A stretch of 64,000 bases of DNA from Roseateles noduli (GCA_002205125.1 NIOE01000012.1:186001-250000); one strand, 5' to 3'; shown: positions 15,400 through 24,005, counted from the first letter of the stretch. Numbers and translations: made by a program. Notes: a model not told the origin generated them from the letters alone.

Positions 15400-16268
15400 A
15401 GACGCTCATCGAGGCCAGCCATCTGAGCCTGAACTACGGCCGCAAGGCCGCCCTGCAGGACCTGTCCTTCACCATCCCCGCCGGCCGCGTCGTCGGGCTG
15501 CTCGGCCACAACGGCGCCGGCAAGACCACGCTGATGAAGACGCTCGTCGGACTCAAGCGCGCCGAAGGCGAGCTCCGCGTGCTCGGCCTGGATCCCCATG
15601 CGGACCGCGCCCAGCTCCTGACCTCCCTCTGCTACATCCCCGACGTCGCCGTGCTGCCGCGCTGGGCCAAGGTCTCCGAGCTGATCCGGCTCATGTCCGG
15701 CCTGCAGCCCGCCTTCTCCGCCGACCGCGCCCGGCAACTGCTCAAGCGCACCTCGGTCACCGAGAACGACAAGGTCAAGCACCTCTCCAAGGGCATGGTC
15801 ACCCAGCTGCACCTCGCGCTGATCGCCGCCATCGACGCCAAGCTCATGATCCTCGACGAGCCGACGCTCGGCCTGGACGTGATGTCGCGCAAGAGCTTCT
15901 ACGAGATGCTCATCGACGAATGGTGCGACGGCGAGCGCTCGGTGCTCATCTCTACCCACCAGGTCGAGGAAGTCGAGACCCTGCTGTCCGACGTGCTCAT
16001 GCTCGACGAAGGCAAGCTGGTGCTGAACATCTCGCTGGCGGAAATGGACGAGCGCTTCGTCGCGCTGTCGCATGACCCCGACGCCGCCGAGCTGGTCGCC
16101 GCCAACCACCCGCTGCTGCGCTACCGCGTGCAGGGCCGGCCCGCCGCGCTGTTCGACGGCGTGCCGCCCGACGCCGTCGCACATCTGGGCCAGCGCGTGC
16201 GACCCAGCCTCGTCGACCTCTTCATGGCGCTGACGCGCAAGCCGGAGCGACAGGCCACCGAGGCCTGA
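15396..16268 (+). CDS. ABC transporter ATP-binding protein (YtrB-like)
   Basis: 290 aa cytoplasmic ATPase. Walker A is GLLGHNGAGKTTLMKTLVGL, the signature is HLSKGMVTQLHLALI (LSKGM variant of LSGGQ), Walker B is LMILDEPTLGLD, and the switch His is in VLISTHQVEEVE. The C-terminal ~70 residues are a less conserved accessory region. It shares a 4-bp start/stop overlap with the GntR gene and is followed by a six-span permease, so the three genes form a YtrA-type regulated exporter of unknown substrate; relatives respond to cell-envelope stress. Confidence 0.92.
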   Translation: MKTLIEASHLSLNYGRKAALQDLSFTIPAGRVVGLLGHNGAGKTTLMKTLVGLKRAEGELRVLGLDPHADRAQLLTSLCYIPDVAVLPRWAKVSELIRLMSGLQPAFSADRARQLLKRTSVTENDKVKHLSKGMVTQLHLALIAAIDAKLMILDEPTLGLDVMSRKSFYEMLIDEWCDGERSVLISTHQVEEVETLLSDVLMLDEGKLVLNISLAEMDERFVALSHDPDAAELVAANHPLLRYRVQGRPAALFDGVPPDAVAHLGQRVRPSLVDLFMALTRKPERQATEA

Positions 16269-16325
16269 CCCGCTCGATCGCGACCCCATGGCGACCCACA
16301 GCGACCCTCTTCAAAGGATCACCCC

Positions 16326-17225
16326 ATGACGCTCTTCAATACGCTGCTCCTGCGCGAGTGGCTGCAATACAAGCGGGCCTGGATCGGCCTGGTGCTGGCG
16401 CCCGTGCTGGTGCTGCTGGCCCTGGTGCCGTTCAGCCAGGTCGACGGCATCGACGTGCCCAGCCCCGAACCGGTCGCGCTGATCGCCGGCCTGCTGACCG
16501 TCGGCCTGGTGCTGGCGCTCGCGTTGGCCGTCTCGGTCTACCAGCTGATGGGCCTGGCCCGTCGCGACCAGCAGGACCGCTCGATCGAGTTCTGGTCCTC
16601 GCTGCCCGGCAGCCATGCGGCCAGCATCGGCGCGCCCATCGTCGCCCACGGCATCCTCGTGCCCGTCGTCGCCACACTGCTGGCGCTGGTCGGCGGCGCG
16701 ATCGTCGGCTCCGCCATGGCGTTCAAGGAATTCGGCTTCGCCGCGCTGCAGCAGACGCAGTGGGCCGCGCTGTTCCAGGCCACCGTGTGGCTCGGCCTTC
16801 GCCTGGCCATCGGGCTGGTGCTCGCCGCCCTCTGGCTCTCGCCGATCGTGCTCGCGCTGATGGCCGCCTCGGCCTGGCTCAAGCGCTGGGGGGCGCCGCT
16901 GCTCGTCATCGGCGTTTCGGCCTTCCTCAACATCTACAAGAACGAACCCGCCGCCGAGGCGCTGCGCAACGCGCTGATCACCCAGGTCGCCGGCGTCGGG
17001 CGCTCGCTGGTCCAGACAGGGACCAGATTGGTCATCGACTCTGACAAGGAAGGTCACCTCAACCTGCAGGACTTCTTCGACATGCTCTACCGCTTCCCGG
17101 AGTACGCCCGGGCAGGACTCCCCGAAGTCCTCCACGCCGCCTGGCATCCGCAGTTCATCGGCGGGCTGATGGTCGCGGCGGTGTGCTTCTGGCTGCTGGT
17201 CCTGCAGCGCCAGCGCAGCCTCTGA
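16326..17225 (+). CDS. ABC transporter permease (ABC-2-like membrane protein)
   Basis: 299 aa. Hydrophobic segments include AWIGLVLAPVLVLLALVPFS, LIAGLLTVGLVLALALAVSV, a pair around the glycine-rich VVATLLALVGGAIVGSAMA, GLRLAIGLVLAALWLSPIVL, and FIGGLMVAAVCFWLLVL, giving about six spans. It is 57 bp downstream of the ATPase gene, with an ATCACCCC leader and GGATC upstream of ATG 16326. It should pair with the ATPase at 15396. A strong hairpin follows its stop. Confidence 0.85.
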   Translation: MTLFNTLLLREWLQYKRAWIGLVLAPVLVLLALVPFSQVDGIDVPSPEPVALIAGLLTVGLVLALALAVSVYQLMGLARRDQQDRSIEFWSSLPGSHAASIGAPIVAHGILVPVVATLLALVGGAIVGSAMAFKEFGFAALQQTQWAALFQATVWLGLRLAIGLVLAALWLSPIVLALMAASAWLKRWGAPLLVIGVSAFLNIYKNEPAAEALRNALITQVAGVGRSLVQTGTRLVIDSDKEGHLNLQDFFDMLYRFPEYARAGLPEVLHAAWHPQFIGGLMVAAVCFWLLVLQRQRSL

Positions 17226-17232
17226 ATGAAAG

Positions 17233-17256
17233 AAGGCGCTCCCGTGGGAGCGCCTT
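17233..17256. terminator. hairpin after the ABC exporter operon
   Basis: AAGGCGCTCCC/GGGAGCGCCTT is a perfect 11-bp palindrome with a two-base centre, beginning 8 bp after the permease stop. The downstream T-run is short, so termination may be partial. The convergent small gene at 17321 could use it from the other side. Confidence 0.6.
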
Positions 17257-17320
17257 GCAACTCGTGACCAGGACGCGGATGAGCCGATGGTCAGGCGGCT
17301 CGGCCCCGATCAGGAGGCGG

Positions 17321-17524
17321 TCAAGCGAGGGTCGTCGCGGCGATCGGCGCCTGCACCTGACGCAGATCGCCTTCCGCATGGTCGAGCCAGGCCATCGCGG
17401 CCAGCAGCGCGAGGGCCGCGACAACGGCACCGAGCACGGGCAGCAGCAGGCGGCGCCAGCGGTGAGCGGCGATGGGCGGTTGCGAAGGCGGCGCGGCGCC
17501 GTGGAGACGGGCAGGGGCTTTCAT
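17321..17524 (-). CDS. small single-span membrane protein
   Basis: 67 aa. It starts at ATG 17524, with AGGAG 7 nt upstream on the minus strand; the longer open frame to 17599 has no such site. The sequence is a Pro/Ala/His-rich cytoplasmic head, a basic HRWRR stop, one transmembrane helix LLLPVLGAVVAALALLAAMA, and a short tail of about 20 residues. No family is recognised. It is the downstream member of a pair with the 44-aa protein at 17572-17706 (47 bp apart), each with its own good ribosome binding site, which supports both being real. Confidence 0.6.
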   Translation of the reverse strand: MKAPARLHGAAPPSQPPIAAHRWRRLLLPVLGAVVAALALLAAMAWLDHAEGDLRQVQAPIAATTLA

Positions 17525-17571
17525 GGCGGAACTCCTGTGCAAAGCGAGATCGCGGAAGGTCGCCGCCAGGC

Positions 17572-17706
17572 TCAGGGCAGCACGGCGCCGAGGCCCCACA
17601 GCAGCGTCGGATAGACGGCGCCCCAGGCCACCGCGAGGATCGCGAGGGCCTTCATGCCGATGAAGATCGGCGGGACGTGCTTGGTGGTGACGGAAGGCTT
17701 CGACAT
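17572..17706 (-). CDS. 44-aa hydrophobic small protein
   Basis: Reading the minus strand from ATG 17706 gives MSKPSVTTKHVPPIF, then IGMKALAILAVAWGAVYPTL, then LWGLGAVLP and TGA at 17572. AAGGAG lies 6 nt before the ATG, an excellent ribosome binding site. A single amphipathic or hydrophobic segment spans about residues 14-42. Short proteins of this kind often act as subunits or regulators of membrane complexes, but I do not recognise this one. It is followed by the 67-aa membrane protein, so the two form a small operon of unknown role. Confidence 0.55.
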   Translation of the reverse strand: MSKPSVTTKHVPPIFIGMKALAILAVAWGAVYPTLLWGLGAVLP

Positions 17707-17866
17707 GGTGCGCTCCTTGAGCTGGCAGCTCATGGTTTGCAAACGGCGTGCCAGCTCGGCGCGTTGACGGCGCCGCCTCCCTAAAACATGACGTTACTCA
17801 CGCGCCACGAGGCTGACATGGATCGCTCACGCGCCCACGACGGATCGCGCGTCGGCGCGATCCCGC

Positions 17867-18388
17867 TCAGGCGCTCCGGTCCACCCTCAGCGCCAGCAGC
17901 ACCGACGTGTGCGTCTTGATCACGCCCTCGATGTCGCCGATTTCGTCGAGCAGCACGTCCAGCCGCGCCGTGCTGTCGGCGCGCAGCGTCGCCATGTAGT
18001 CGAACTCGCCGCTGACCGACGCCAGCTGGCGCAGCTCCGGCAGCCGCGAGAGCAGCTTCACCACCTCGCGCCCCGCGCGCGGCTGCACCGTGATGCCGAC
18101 GAAGGCCTGCACGCCGCGCTCCACTGCCTCGCCGCCGAGACGCACCGTGTAGCCGGCGATCAGGCCGTCGGCCTCCAGTCGCGCCAATCGCGCCACCACG
18201 GTGGTGCGGGCCACGCCCAACTTGCGTGCGAGGTCCGCGGTGCTTTCGCGCGCATTCGCCTGCAGCAGCGCAATCAGCGCGCGATCGGTCTGGTCGCGCA
18301 GCGTCGCCGGCGAGACGCTCGGCGATTCAGGCAGCGATACGGGCGCGGCTGCGGCGGTCGATGCGGGCGAGGTCTTCCTGGCGTTCAT
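17867..18388 (-). CDS. Lrp/AsnC family transcriptional regulator
   Basis: 173 aa. About 30 Ala/Ser/Pro-rich residues precede the family core. The HTH is DRALIALLQANARESTADLA, RKLGVARTTVVARLARLEAD. The C-terminal RAM/effector domain runs GVQAFVGITVQPRAGREVVK to GVIKTHTSVLLALRVD. Lrp-type proteins bind amino acids and control their metabolism. It is divergent from the lysine 6-dehydrogenase-like gene at 18586, with a 15-bp palindrome in between, so lysine-responsive control of the operon is the natural reading (inference from position). Confidence 0.9.
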   Translation of the reverse strand: MNARKTSPASTAAAAPVSLPESPSVSPATLRDQTDRALIALLQANARESTADLARKLGVARTTVVARLARLEADGLIAGYTVRLGGEAVERGVQAFVGITVQPRAGREVVKLLSRLPELRQLASVSGEFDYMATLRADSTARLDVLLDEIGDIEGVIKTHTSVLLALRVDRSA

Positions 18389-18461
18389 GAGCGGGGCCTT
18401 CGACAGGCTGTGACGGAGTTCTCGGGATAAACCCTCGTTTTCGCCGGAATGGCGGATCCGG

Positions 18462-18476
18462 CTGACGGATCGTCAG
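18462..18476. promoter_or_regulatory. 15-bp palindrome, candidate Lrp/AsnC operator
   Basis: CTGACG-GAT-CGTCAG is a 15-bp dyad with a three-base centre, the length typical of Lrp/AsnC recognition sites. It lies between the divergent Lrp gene and the lysine operon, about 110 bp before the latter's start. Confidence 0.4.
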
Positions 18477-18585
18477 TATCGAGGTGTTTTTCGTCGAACT
18501 CGTGCTTTCTTTCGTCAGCGCAGGTCGGGACACTGCCCGCATCGCATCTGAAACCTCATCCGCACAGGATCACAAGGAGAACGAC

Positions 18586-19680
18586 ATGAAAGTGGCACTG
18601 CTGGGCGCCGGACACATCGGCCAGACCATCGCTCGACTGCTGCAGGGCAGCGGCGACTACCAGGTCACCGTGATCGACAAGAACGAGACCGCCTTGAAGC
18701 TGCTGGCCGGCCAGGGCCTGGCGACGAAGACCGTCGACACCGAGGACAAGGCCCAGCTCGCCGCCGCGCTGCGCGGCAACGACGTGGTCGTGAACGCGCT
18801 GCCGTACCACCTGGCCATCACCGCCGCGCACATGGCGCTGGAAGCCGGCTGCCACTACTTCGACCTGACCGAGGACGTGGCCGCGACCAAGGAGATCAAG
18901 CGCATCGCCGAAGGCGCGAAGACCGCGTTCATGCCGCAGTGCGGCCTGGCCCCCGGCTTCATCGGCATCGTCGCGCACCACCTGGCCAAGAGCTTCGACT
19001 CGCTGAGCGACGTGAAGATGCGCGTCGGCGCGCTGCCGGCGTTCCCGACCAATGCGCTGAAGTACAACCTGACCTGGTCCGTCGACGGCCTGATCAACGA
19101 GTACTGCCATCCCTGCGAAGCCATCCACGACGGCGCGTCCATCGCCGCGCTGCCGCTGGAAGGCCTGGAGCACTTCTCGCTGGACGGCACGGAGTACGAG
19201 GCCTTCAACACCTCCGGCGGCCTGGGCACGCTGTGCGAGACCTGGGAGAACAAGGTCCGCAACCTGGACTACAAGACCGTCCGCTATCCCGGTCACCGCG
19301 ACCTGATGATGTTCCTGCTGGACGACCTGGCGCTGAAGAACGACCAGGAGAAGCTCAAGGACATCATGCGCAAGAGCATGCCGGCGACCATGCAGGACGT
19401 GGTCCTGGTGTTCGTCACCGTCTCGGGCATGAAGAACGGCGTGCTGATGCAGGAAGTCTTCGCCCGCAAGATCTTCGCCGAGCGCGACGGCGCCCAGCCG
19501 CTGTCGGCCATCCAGATCACCACCGCCGCCGGCATCTGCGCCGCGGTCGACCTGTTCCGCGAAGGCAAGCTGCCGCAGTCGGGCTTCGTCCGTCAGGAAG
19601 AAGTCGCGCTGCCGGACTTCCTCGCGAACCGCTTCGGCAAGGCCTACCAACAGTCGCGTCAGGTGGAATCGATCGGTTGA
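18586..19680 (+). CDS. saccharopine dehydrogenase-family enzyme, probable L-lysine 6-dehydrogenase
   Basis: 364 aa. ATG 18586 has AAGGAG 7 nt upstream. The N-terminal Rossmann motif is VALLGAGHIGQTIARLL, and NDVVVNALPYHL, GLAPGFIGIVAHHL and YEAFNTSGGLGTLCETW follow, then NLDYKTVRYPGHRDLMMF. Length and motif order, including the FNTSGG and YKTxRYxGH blocks, fit lysine 6-dehydrogenases, which oxidise the epsilon-amino group with NAD+ to give aminoadipate semialdehyde. They differ from the longer two-domain saccharopine enzymes. The next gene encodes the aldehyde dehydrogenase for that product, which supports the call. Saccharopine dehydrogenase activity is the alternative. First gene of the lysine operon. 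Confidence 0.8.
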   Translation: MKVALLGAGHIGQTIARLLQGSGDYQVTVIDKNETALKLLAGQGLATKTVDTEDKAQLAAALRGNDVVVNALPYHLAITAAHMALEAGCHYFDLTEDVAATKEIKRIAEGAKTAFMPQCGLAPGFIGIVAHHLAKSFDSLSDVKMRVGALPAFPTNALKYNLTWSVDGLINEYCHPCEAIHDGASIAALPLEGLEHFSLDGTEYEAFNTSGGLGTLCETWENKVRNLDYKTVRYPGHRDLMMFLLDDLALKNDQEKLKDIMRKSMPATMQDVVLVFVTVSGMKNGVLMQEVFARKIFAERDGAQPLSAIQITTAAGICAAVDLFREGKLPQSGFVRQEEVALPDFLANRFGKAYQQSRQVESIG

Positions 19681-19770
19681 TCGGCCGGCCGATCGATTGC
19701 ATCCATCGCATCCGTCGATTCGATCGGCCCCTCGCACGACTTGCCTGAACGCCTGAAGGAGAATTCCCCG

Positions 19771-21276
19771 ATGACTTCCACCACCACCGACCTGCTGGCC
19801 GCCCTGGGCGTGCCGGCCGCCGCCGTCACCGGCGGTTCCATGACCGTCCGCAGCCCCATCGACGGCGCCGTGATCGGCGCGGTCCATGAGGCCAAGGCCG
19901 CCGACATGACCGCCGCGATCGCCAACGCGCAGCAGGCCTTCCTGGCCTGGCGCACCGTGCCGGCGCCCAAGCGCGGCGAGCTCGTGCGCCTGTTCGGCGA
20001 GGAGCTGCGCGCCAACAAGGCGGCGCTGGCCCGTCTGGTCTCGCTGGAAGCCGGCAAGGTGACCAGCGAAGGCGAAGGCGAAGTGCAGGAGATGATCGAC
20101 ATCTGCGACTTCGCCGTCGGCCTGTCGCGCCAACTGCACGGCCTGACGATCGCCAGCGAGCGTCCCGGCCACCGCATGATGGAGCAGTACCTGCCGCTGG
20201 GCGTCGTGGGCATCATCTCGGCGTTCAATTTCCCCGTGGCGGTGTGGGCCTGGAACTCGGCGCTCGCGCTGGTCTGCGGCGACACCTGCATCTGGAAGCC
20301 CAGCGAGAAGACCCCGCTGACGGCGCTCGCCACGCAGGCGCTGTTCGAGAAGGCGGTCGCCCGCTACGAAGGCGCGCCGAAGTTCCTGTCGCAGGTCCTC
20401 ATCGGCGGCGCCGGTGTCGGCGAAGCGATGGTCGACGACACGCGCGTGGCGCTGGTCTCCGCGACCGGCTCGACCCGCATGGGTCGCGCGGTCGGCCCGC
20501 GCGTCGCGGCGCGCTTCGGCCGTTGCCTGCTGGAGCTGGGCGGCAACAACGCCATCGTCGTCACGCCGAGCGCGGACCTGGACCTCGCCGTGCGCGGCAT
20601 CCTGTTCGGCGCCTATGGCACGGCCGGGCAGCGTTGCACGACGACGCGCCGCGTGATCGCGCATGAGTCCATCCATGACGAGCTCGTCACCCGTCTGGAT
20701 CGCGCCCGCGCGCAGCTCAAGATCGGCAGCCCCGTCGAGCCCGGCAACCTGATCGGCCCGCTGATCGACAAGGCCGCCTTCGACGCGATGCAATCGGCCC
20801 TGGCCGCCGCGCGCGAGCAGGGCGGCGAGGTCAGCGGCGGCGAACGTGCGCTCGCGTCCCAGTACCCGGAAGCGTTCTACGCGGTGCCGGCGCTGGTCCG
20901 CATGCCGGCACAGTCGGCCATCGTGAAGCACGAGACCTTCGCCCCCATCCTGTACACGCTGAAGTACAAGACGCTGGATGAGGCGATCGCGCTGCAGAAC
21001 GACGTGCCGCAGGGCCTGTCCTCGGCGATCTTCACCAACGACATCCGCGAGGCCGAGACCTTCGTCAGCGCCAGCGGTTCCGATTGCGGGATCGCCAACG
21101 TGAACATCGGCACCTCGGGTGCGGAGATCGGCGGCGCCTTCGGCGGCGAGAAGGAGACCGGCGGCGGCCGCGAATCCGGCTCGGACGCGTGGAAGGCCTA
21201 CATGCGCCGCACGACCAACACCGTCAACTACTCGCGCGAGCTGCCGCTGGCACAGGGCGTGAAGTTCGATGTCTGA
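19771..21276 (+). CDS. aldehyde dehydrogenase, probable 2-aminoadipate 6-semialdehyde (piperideine-6-carboxylate) dehydrogenase, ALDH7 type
   Basis: 501 aa. ATG 19771 has AAGGAGAATT upstream. The ALDH landmarks are present: GVVGIISAFNFPVAVWAWN, CLLELGGNNAIVVTPSADLD with the general-base Glu, and GTAGQRCTTTRRVI with the nucleophile Cys at about residue 289; AFGGEKETGGGRESGSDAWK near the C-terminus is typical of the ALDH7 branch (antiquitin, AmaB). It would oxidise the semialdehyde or its cyclic form to L-2-aminoadipate with NAD(P)+. It lies 90 bp after the lysine dehydrogenase gene and overlaps the HglS-type gene by 8 bp. Confidence 0.88.
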   Translation: MTSTTTDLLAALGVPAAAVTGGSMTVRSPIDGAVIGAVHEAKAADMTAAIANAQQAFLAWRTVPAPKRGELVRLFGEELRANKAALARLVSLEAGKVTSEGEGEVQEMIDICDFAVGLSRQLHGLTIASERPGHRMMEQYLPLGVVGIISAFNFPVAVWAWNSALALVCGDTCIWKPSEKTPLTALATQALFEKAVARYEGAPKFLSQVLIGGAGVGEAMVDDTRVALVSATGSTRMGRAVGPRVAARFGRCLLELGGNNAIVVTPSADLDLAVRGILFGAYGTAGQRCTTTRRVIAHESIHDELVTRLDRARAQLKIGSPVEPGNLIGPLIDKAAFDAMQSALAAAREQGGEVSGGERALASQYPEAFYAVPALVRMPAQSAIVKHETFAPILYTLKYKTLDEAIALQNDVPQGLSSAIFTNDIREAETFVSASGSDCGIANVNIGTSGAEIGGAFGGEKETGGGRESGSDAWKAYMRRTTNTVNYSRELPLAQGVKFDV

Positions 21277-22372
21277 GCGGACCGAGGAGCTGAAGGCGTT
21301 GACGGCGCTCAACGCCAGGGTCGCGGCGGCCGTGGACAGTGGGCTGTTCCAGCTGCTGCGCGGCGCGCTCGGCGACGAGGCGGCCCGTGCCGCCTTCGCG
21401 CGCGTGCAGGTCGTGCCAGCGCTGCTGCGTCCGGCCGGCGAGCGCGTGTCGCGCGCCGAGCTGGCGCAGGCGCTGAACATGGCGCTTTTCCTCGACGTGA
21501 CCGACCGCGTGCCGATGGCGGCGGCCTATGTCGCCGACCTGCAGCGCGACGGGCAGCAGCTGGTCTTCGACCACGGCGCGCTGCGCACGGTGGCGTGGCC
21601 GTCCGGCGCGCTGCCGCCGGGCGAGGCCGCCATCACGCGCGTGTTGAGACCGTTGGGCTTCACGATGGCGGCGACCTATCCGCTGCCGCGTCTGAAGATG
21701 ACCGGCCGCGCCTGGCGCCATGCCGACTTCCCGGAAGACATCGCGCAGTTCTTCGTGTCGGAGCTGCATCCGGAGCGTTTCTCCGGCAGCTTCCAGGGCG
21801 CGGTGACGCGCGTGCTGTCGAGCTCGCAGGATCCGCTGACGCCGGCTGACCTGGCGCTGCTGGAGCATCTTGCGCGCGACGGCGAGCTGCCGGCCGCCTC
21901 CGCGGTGGCGCTGCTGACCAAGCTGGTCGGCTGTTTCGCCCGGCAGCATGCGCTGTTCGAGGCGGACGACTACCAGCTCCTGCTCACCGAATCGGCCGAG
22001 ATGGCCTGGATCGCGACCGAAGGCAACGCCTTCAACCATGCGACCGATCGCGTGGCCGACATCGAATCCGTCGTCGCGGCGCAGCGTGCGCTCGACCGGC
22101 CGGTGAAGGACTCGATCGAGACCTCCACGACCGGGCGCGTGCGCCAGACCGCGTTCAAGGCGGCGCGCGTGATGCGCGAGTTCCTCGATCGCGGCCAGCG
22201 CGTGATGCTCGAAGTCCCGGGCAGCTTCCACGAATTCATCCAGCGCGCGCCGCTCGATGAGTCGGGAGCGCTGGATCTGGCCTTCGACGCGGGCAACGCG
22301 ACCGGCATCTTCAAGATGACGGCCGGCGCCGCGAAGGACGCCGACACGACCGGCGAGGCCGCGGCGTGCTGA
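21269..22372 (+). CDS. hglS: DUF1338 protein, 2-oxoadipate dioxygenase/decarboxylase (HglS/YdcJ type)
   Basis: 367 aa. Family landmarks are VFDHGALRTVAWPSG (first metal His), RPLGFTMAATYPLPRLKM, IAQFFVSELHPERFSGSFQ, GNAFNHATDRVADI (second metal His) and LEVPGSFHEFIQRAP near the end (Glu ligand region). Characterised HglS is an Fe(II) enzyme that converts 2-oxoadipate plus O2 to D-2-hydroxyglutarate and CO2. This copy is shorter than the ~450-aa E. coli YdcJ but keeps the ligand blocks. Its neighbours make the role convincing: the upstream enzyme yields aminoadipate and the downstream flavoprotein would oxidise D-2-hydroxyglutarate. It overlaps both neighbours, by 8 and 7 bp. Confidence 0.85.
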   Translation: MSERTEELKALTALNARVAAAVDSGLFQLLRGALGDEAARAAFARVQVVPALLRPAGERVSRAELAQALNMALFLDVTDRVPMAAAYVADLQRDGQQLVFDHGALRTVAWPSGALPPGEAAITRVLRPLGFTMAATYPLPRLKMTGRAWRHADFPEDIAQFFVSELHPERFSGSFQGAVTRVLSSSQDPLTPADLALLEHLARDGELPAASAVALLTKLVGCFARQHALFEADDYQLLLTESAEMAWIATEGNAFNHATDRVADIESVVAAQRALDRPVKDSIETSTTGRVRQTAFKAARVMREFLDRGQRVMLEVPGSFHEFIQRAPLDESGALDLAFDAGNATGIFKMTAGAAKDADTTGEAAAC

Positions 22373-23787
22373 GCTTCCAGGCCGGCGGCTTCCTCGCGGA
22401 AGCCATCGCCGTCTGCGGCGAAGCCTTCGTGCAGGTGGGCGCGGACATCGAGCCGCGCTTCCTGCAACCCGCGCGCTACGCGGCAGGGCGTGCGGCCGCG
22501 CTGGTGCGTCCGGGTAGTCGCGACGAAGCGGCACGGGTGCTGGCGCTCGCGGCGGCCAGCGGGCTGCGCGTGGTGGTGCAGGGCGCGCATACCGGCCTGG
22601 TCCGCGCGGGCACGCCGGACGACGCAAACGGCGAAGTGCTGCTCAGCACCGAGCGGCTGCGCGAGGTCTTCGAACTCGACCTGCTCGACCGCACGCTGCG
22701 CGTGTCGTCGGGCTTCCGGCTGTCGGAGATCAACGAGCGGCTGGAACCGCACGGCCTGTGGTTCCCGGTCGACCTGAGCGCCGATCCGTCGATCGGCGGC
22801 ATGGTCGCGCACAACACCGGCGGCACCCGGATGCTGCGCTACGGCGACGTGCGCGCCAACACGCTGGCGCTGGAAGTCGTGCTGGCGGAACCGGCGGGTC
22901 AGGTCTTGCGCCTGGGGCAGGGGCTGCAGAAGGACAACTCGGCGCTGGCGCTGGGACAGCTCTTCATCGGCTCGTCGGGCAGCCTCGGGCTCGTCAGCGA
23001 AGTCACGATCAAGCTCTCTCCCCTGCCGCGTCAGCGGGCCGTGGCGCTGGTGGCGCCGTCGTCGCTCGCGGAGGTGTTCCCGCTCTACGCCGACGTGATG
23101 CAGCGCTGGGGTGGGCTGGTGTCCGCCTTCGAAGGTATCAGCCGCGCGGCGCTGGAAGCCGGTCTGCATGGCCAGGACGTGACGCGGTGGTTCGAAGGAC
23201 AGCTGCCGGACTACGCGATGCTCATCGAACTCAGCAGCGAACTGCCGGCGGATCAGCTCGCGCTGACCGGACTGCTGCAGGGCTGGCTCGAAACCGAGTT
23301 CGAATCCGGGCGCGTCCGGGATGCGGTGCTGGACGCCGACGAGGCGATCTGGGGCCTGCGCCATCGCATCAGCGAAGGCCTGCGGGTGCAGGGCAAGGTG
23401 ATCGGGCTCGATCTCTCGCTGCCGCGCCGGCACTTCATGGCCTTCCGCGAACGCGGCGCGGCCTGGCTGGCGGAACGTTTCCCGCAGGTGCGGCTGGCCG
23501 ACTTCGGCCACCTCGGCGACGGCGGGATGCACTTCAACATGGTGTGGCCGGCGGCGGCCGGCGCGCTCGCGCCGGAGCAAGAGCTGACCCTGCGCGAAGG
23601 CCTGTACGCGCTGGTCGCGGAGCTCGGCGGATCGATCAGCGCGGAGCACGGGGTCGGGCCCCAACTGCAGGAAGCGTATCGGGCTCACTGGGGGCGAGTG
23701 GAGCCCGCGATGTTGGATTGGGCGAGAAGAGTACAGATGTTGTGGGATCCGCACACGCGTCTCGGGAAAGTGAATTGGGGCGGCTGA
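22366..23787 (+). CDS. FAD-linked oxidase, probable D-2-hydroxyglutarate dehydrogenase
   Basis: 473 aa from a GTG at 22366. The PCMH-type FAD domain is clear: VVQGAHTGLVRAGTPDD, LSADPSIGGMVAHNTGGTRM, GSSGSLGLVSEVTIKLSPLP. The C-terminal substrate domain has FGHLGDGGMHFNMVWP and ISAEHGVGPQLQEAYR, the metal-binding His blocks of the D-lactate/D-2-hydroxyglutarate dehydrogenase family. In context it should oxidise D-2-hydroxyglutarate made by the HglS-type enzyme to 2-oxoglutarate, passing electrons to an electron-transfer flavoprotein or quinone. It is the last gene of the lysine operon; only the aminotransferase for 2-aminoadipate is missing here. Confidence 0.87.
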   Translation: MLSFQAGGFLAEAIAVCGEAFVQVGADIEPRFLQPARYAAGRAAALVRPGSRDEAARVLALAAASGLRVVVQGAHTGLVRAGTPDDANGEVLLSTERLREVFELDLLDRTLRVSSGFRLSEINERLEPHGLWFPVDLSADPSIGGMVAHNTGGTRMLRYGDVRANTLALEVVLAEPAGQVLRLGQGLQKDNSALALGQLFIGSSGSLGLVSEVTIKLSPLPRQRAVALVAPSSLAEVFPLYADVMQRWGGLVSAFEGISRAALEAGLHGQDVTRWFEGQLPDYAMLIELSSELPADQLALTGLLQGWLETEFESGRVRDAVLDADEAIWGLRHRISEGLRVQGKVIGLDLSLPRRHFMAFRERGAAWLAERFPQVRLADFGHLGDGGMHFNMVWPAAAGALAPEQELTLREGLYALVAELGGSISAEHGVGPQLQEAYRAHWGRVEPAMLDWARRVQMLWDPHTRLGKVNWGG

Positions 23788-23878
23788 ATCGCTTGCCTGA
23801 TTCCAAAACCGTGCTAAAGTCCAATTCTTCGCTGCAGATAGCAGTCAAACGCAAGAGCGGCGAAGACAAATCCTGAAA

Positions 23879-23963
<85 letters not shown>

Positions 23964-23969
23964 AATCTG

Positions 23970-23994
23970 AAAAGCCGGCTTCTAGCCGGCTTTT
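23970..23994 (+). terminator. rho-independent terminator of tRNA-Leu
   Basis: AAAAGCCGGC-TTCTA-GCCGGCTTTT: a 10-bp stem with a 5-base loop, flanked by the A and T runs of a classic intrinsic terminator. Confidence 0.85.
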
Positions 23995-24005
23995 CTCATT
24001 CTGAA

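Noticed and set aside
16432-16677. Arg-rich minus-strand frames in the ABC permease and elsewhere
   Set aside because: High-GC shadow frames lacking start context and any recognisable domain.
18556-21480. A 974-aa minus-strand open frame across the lysine operon
   Set aside because: Spans three strongly supported plus-strand genes and shows only shadow composition.
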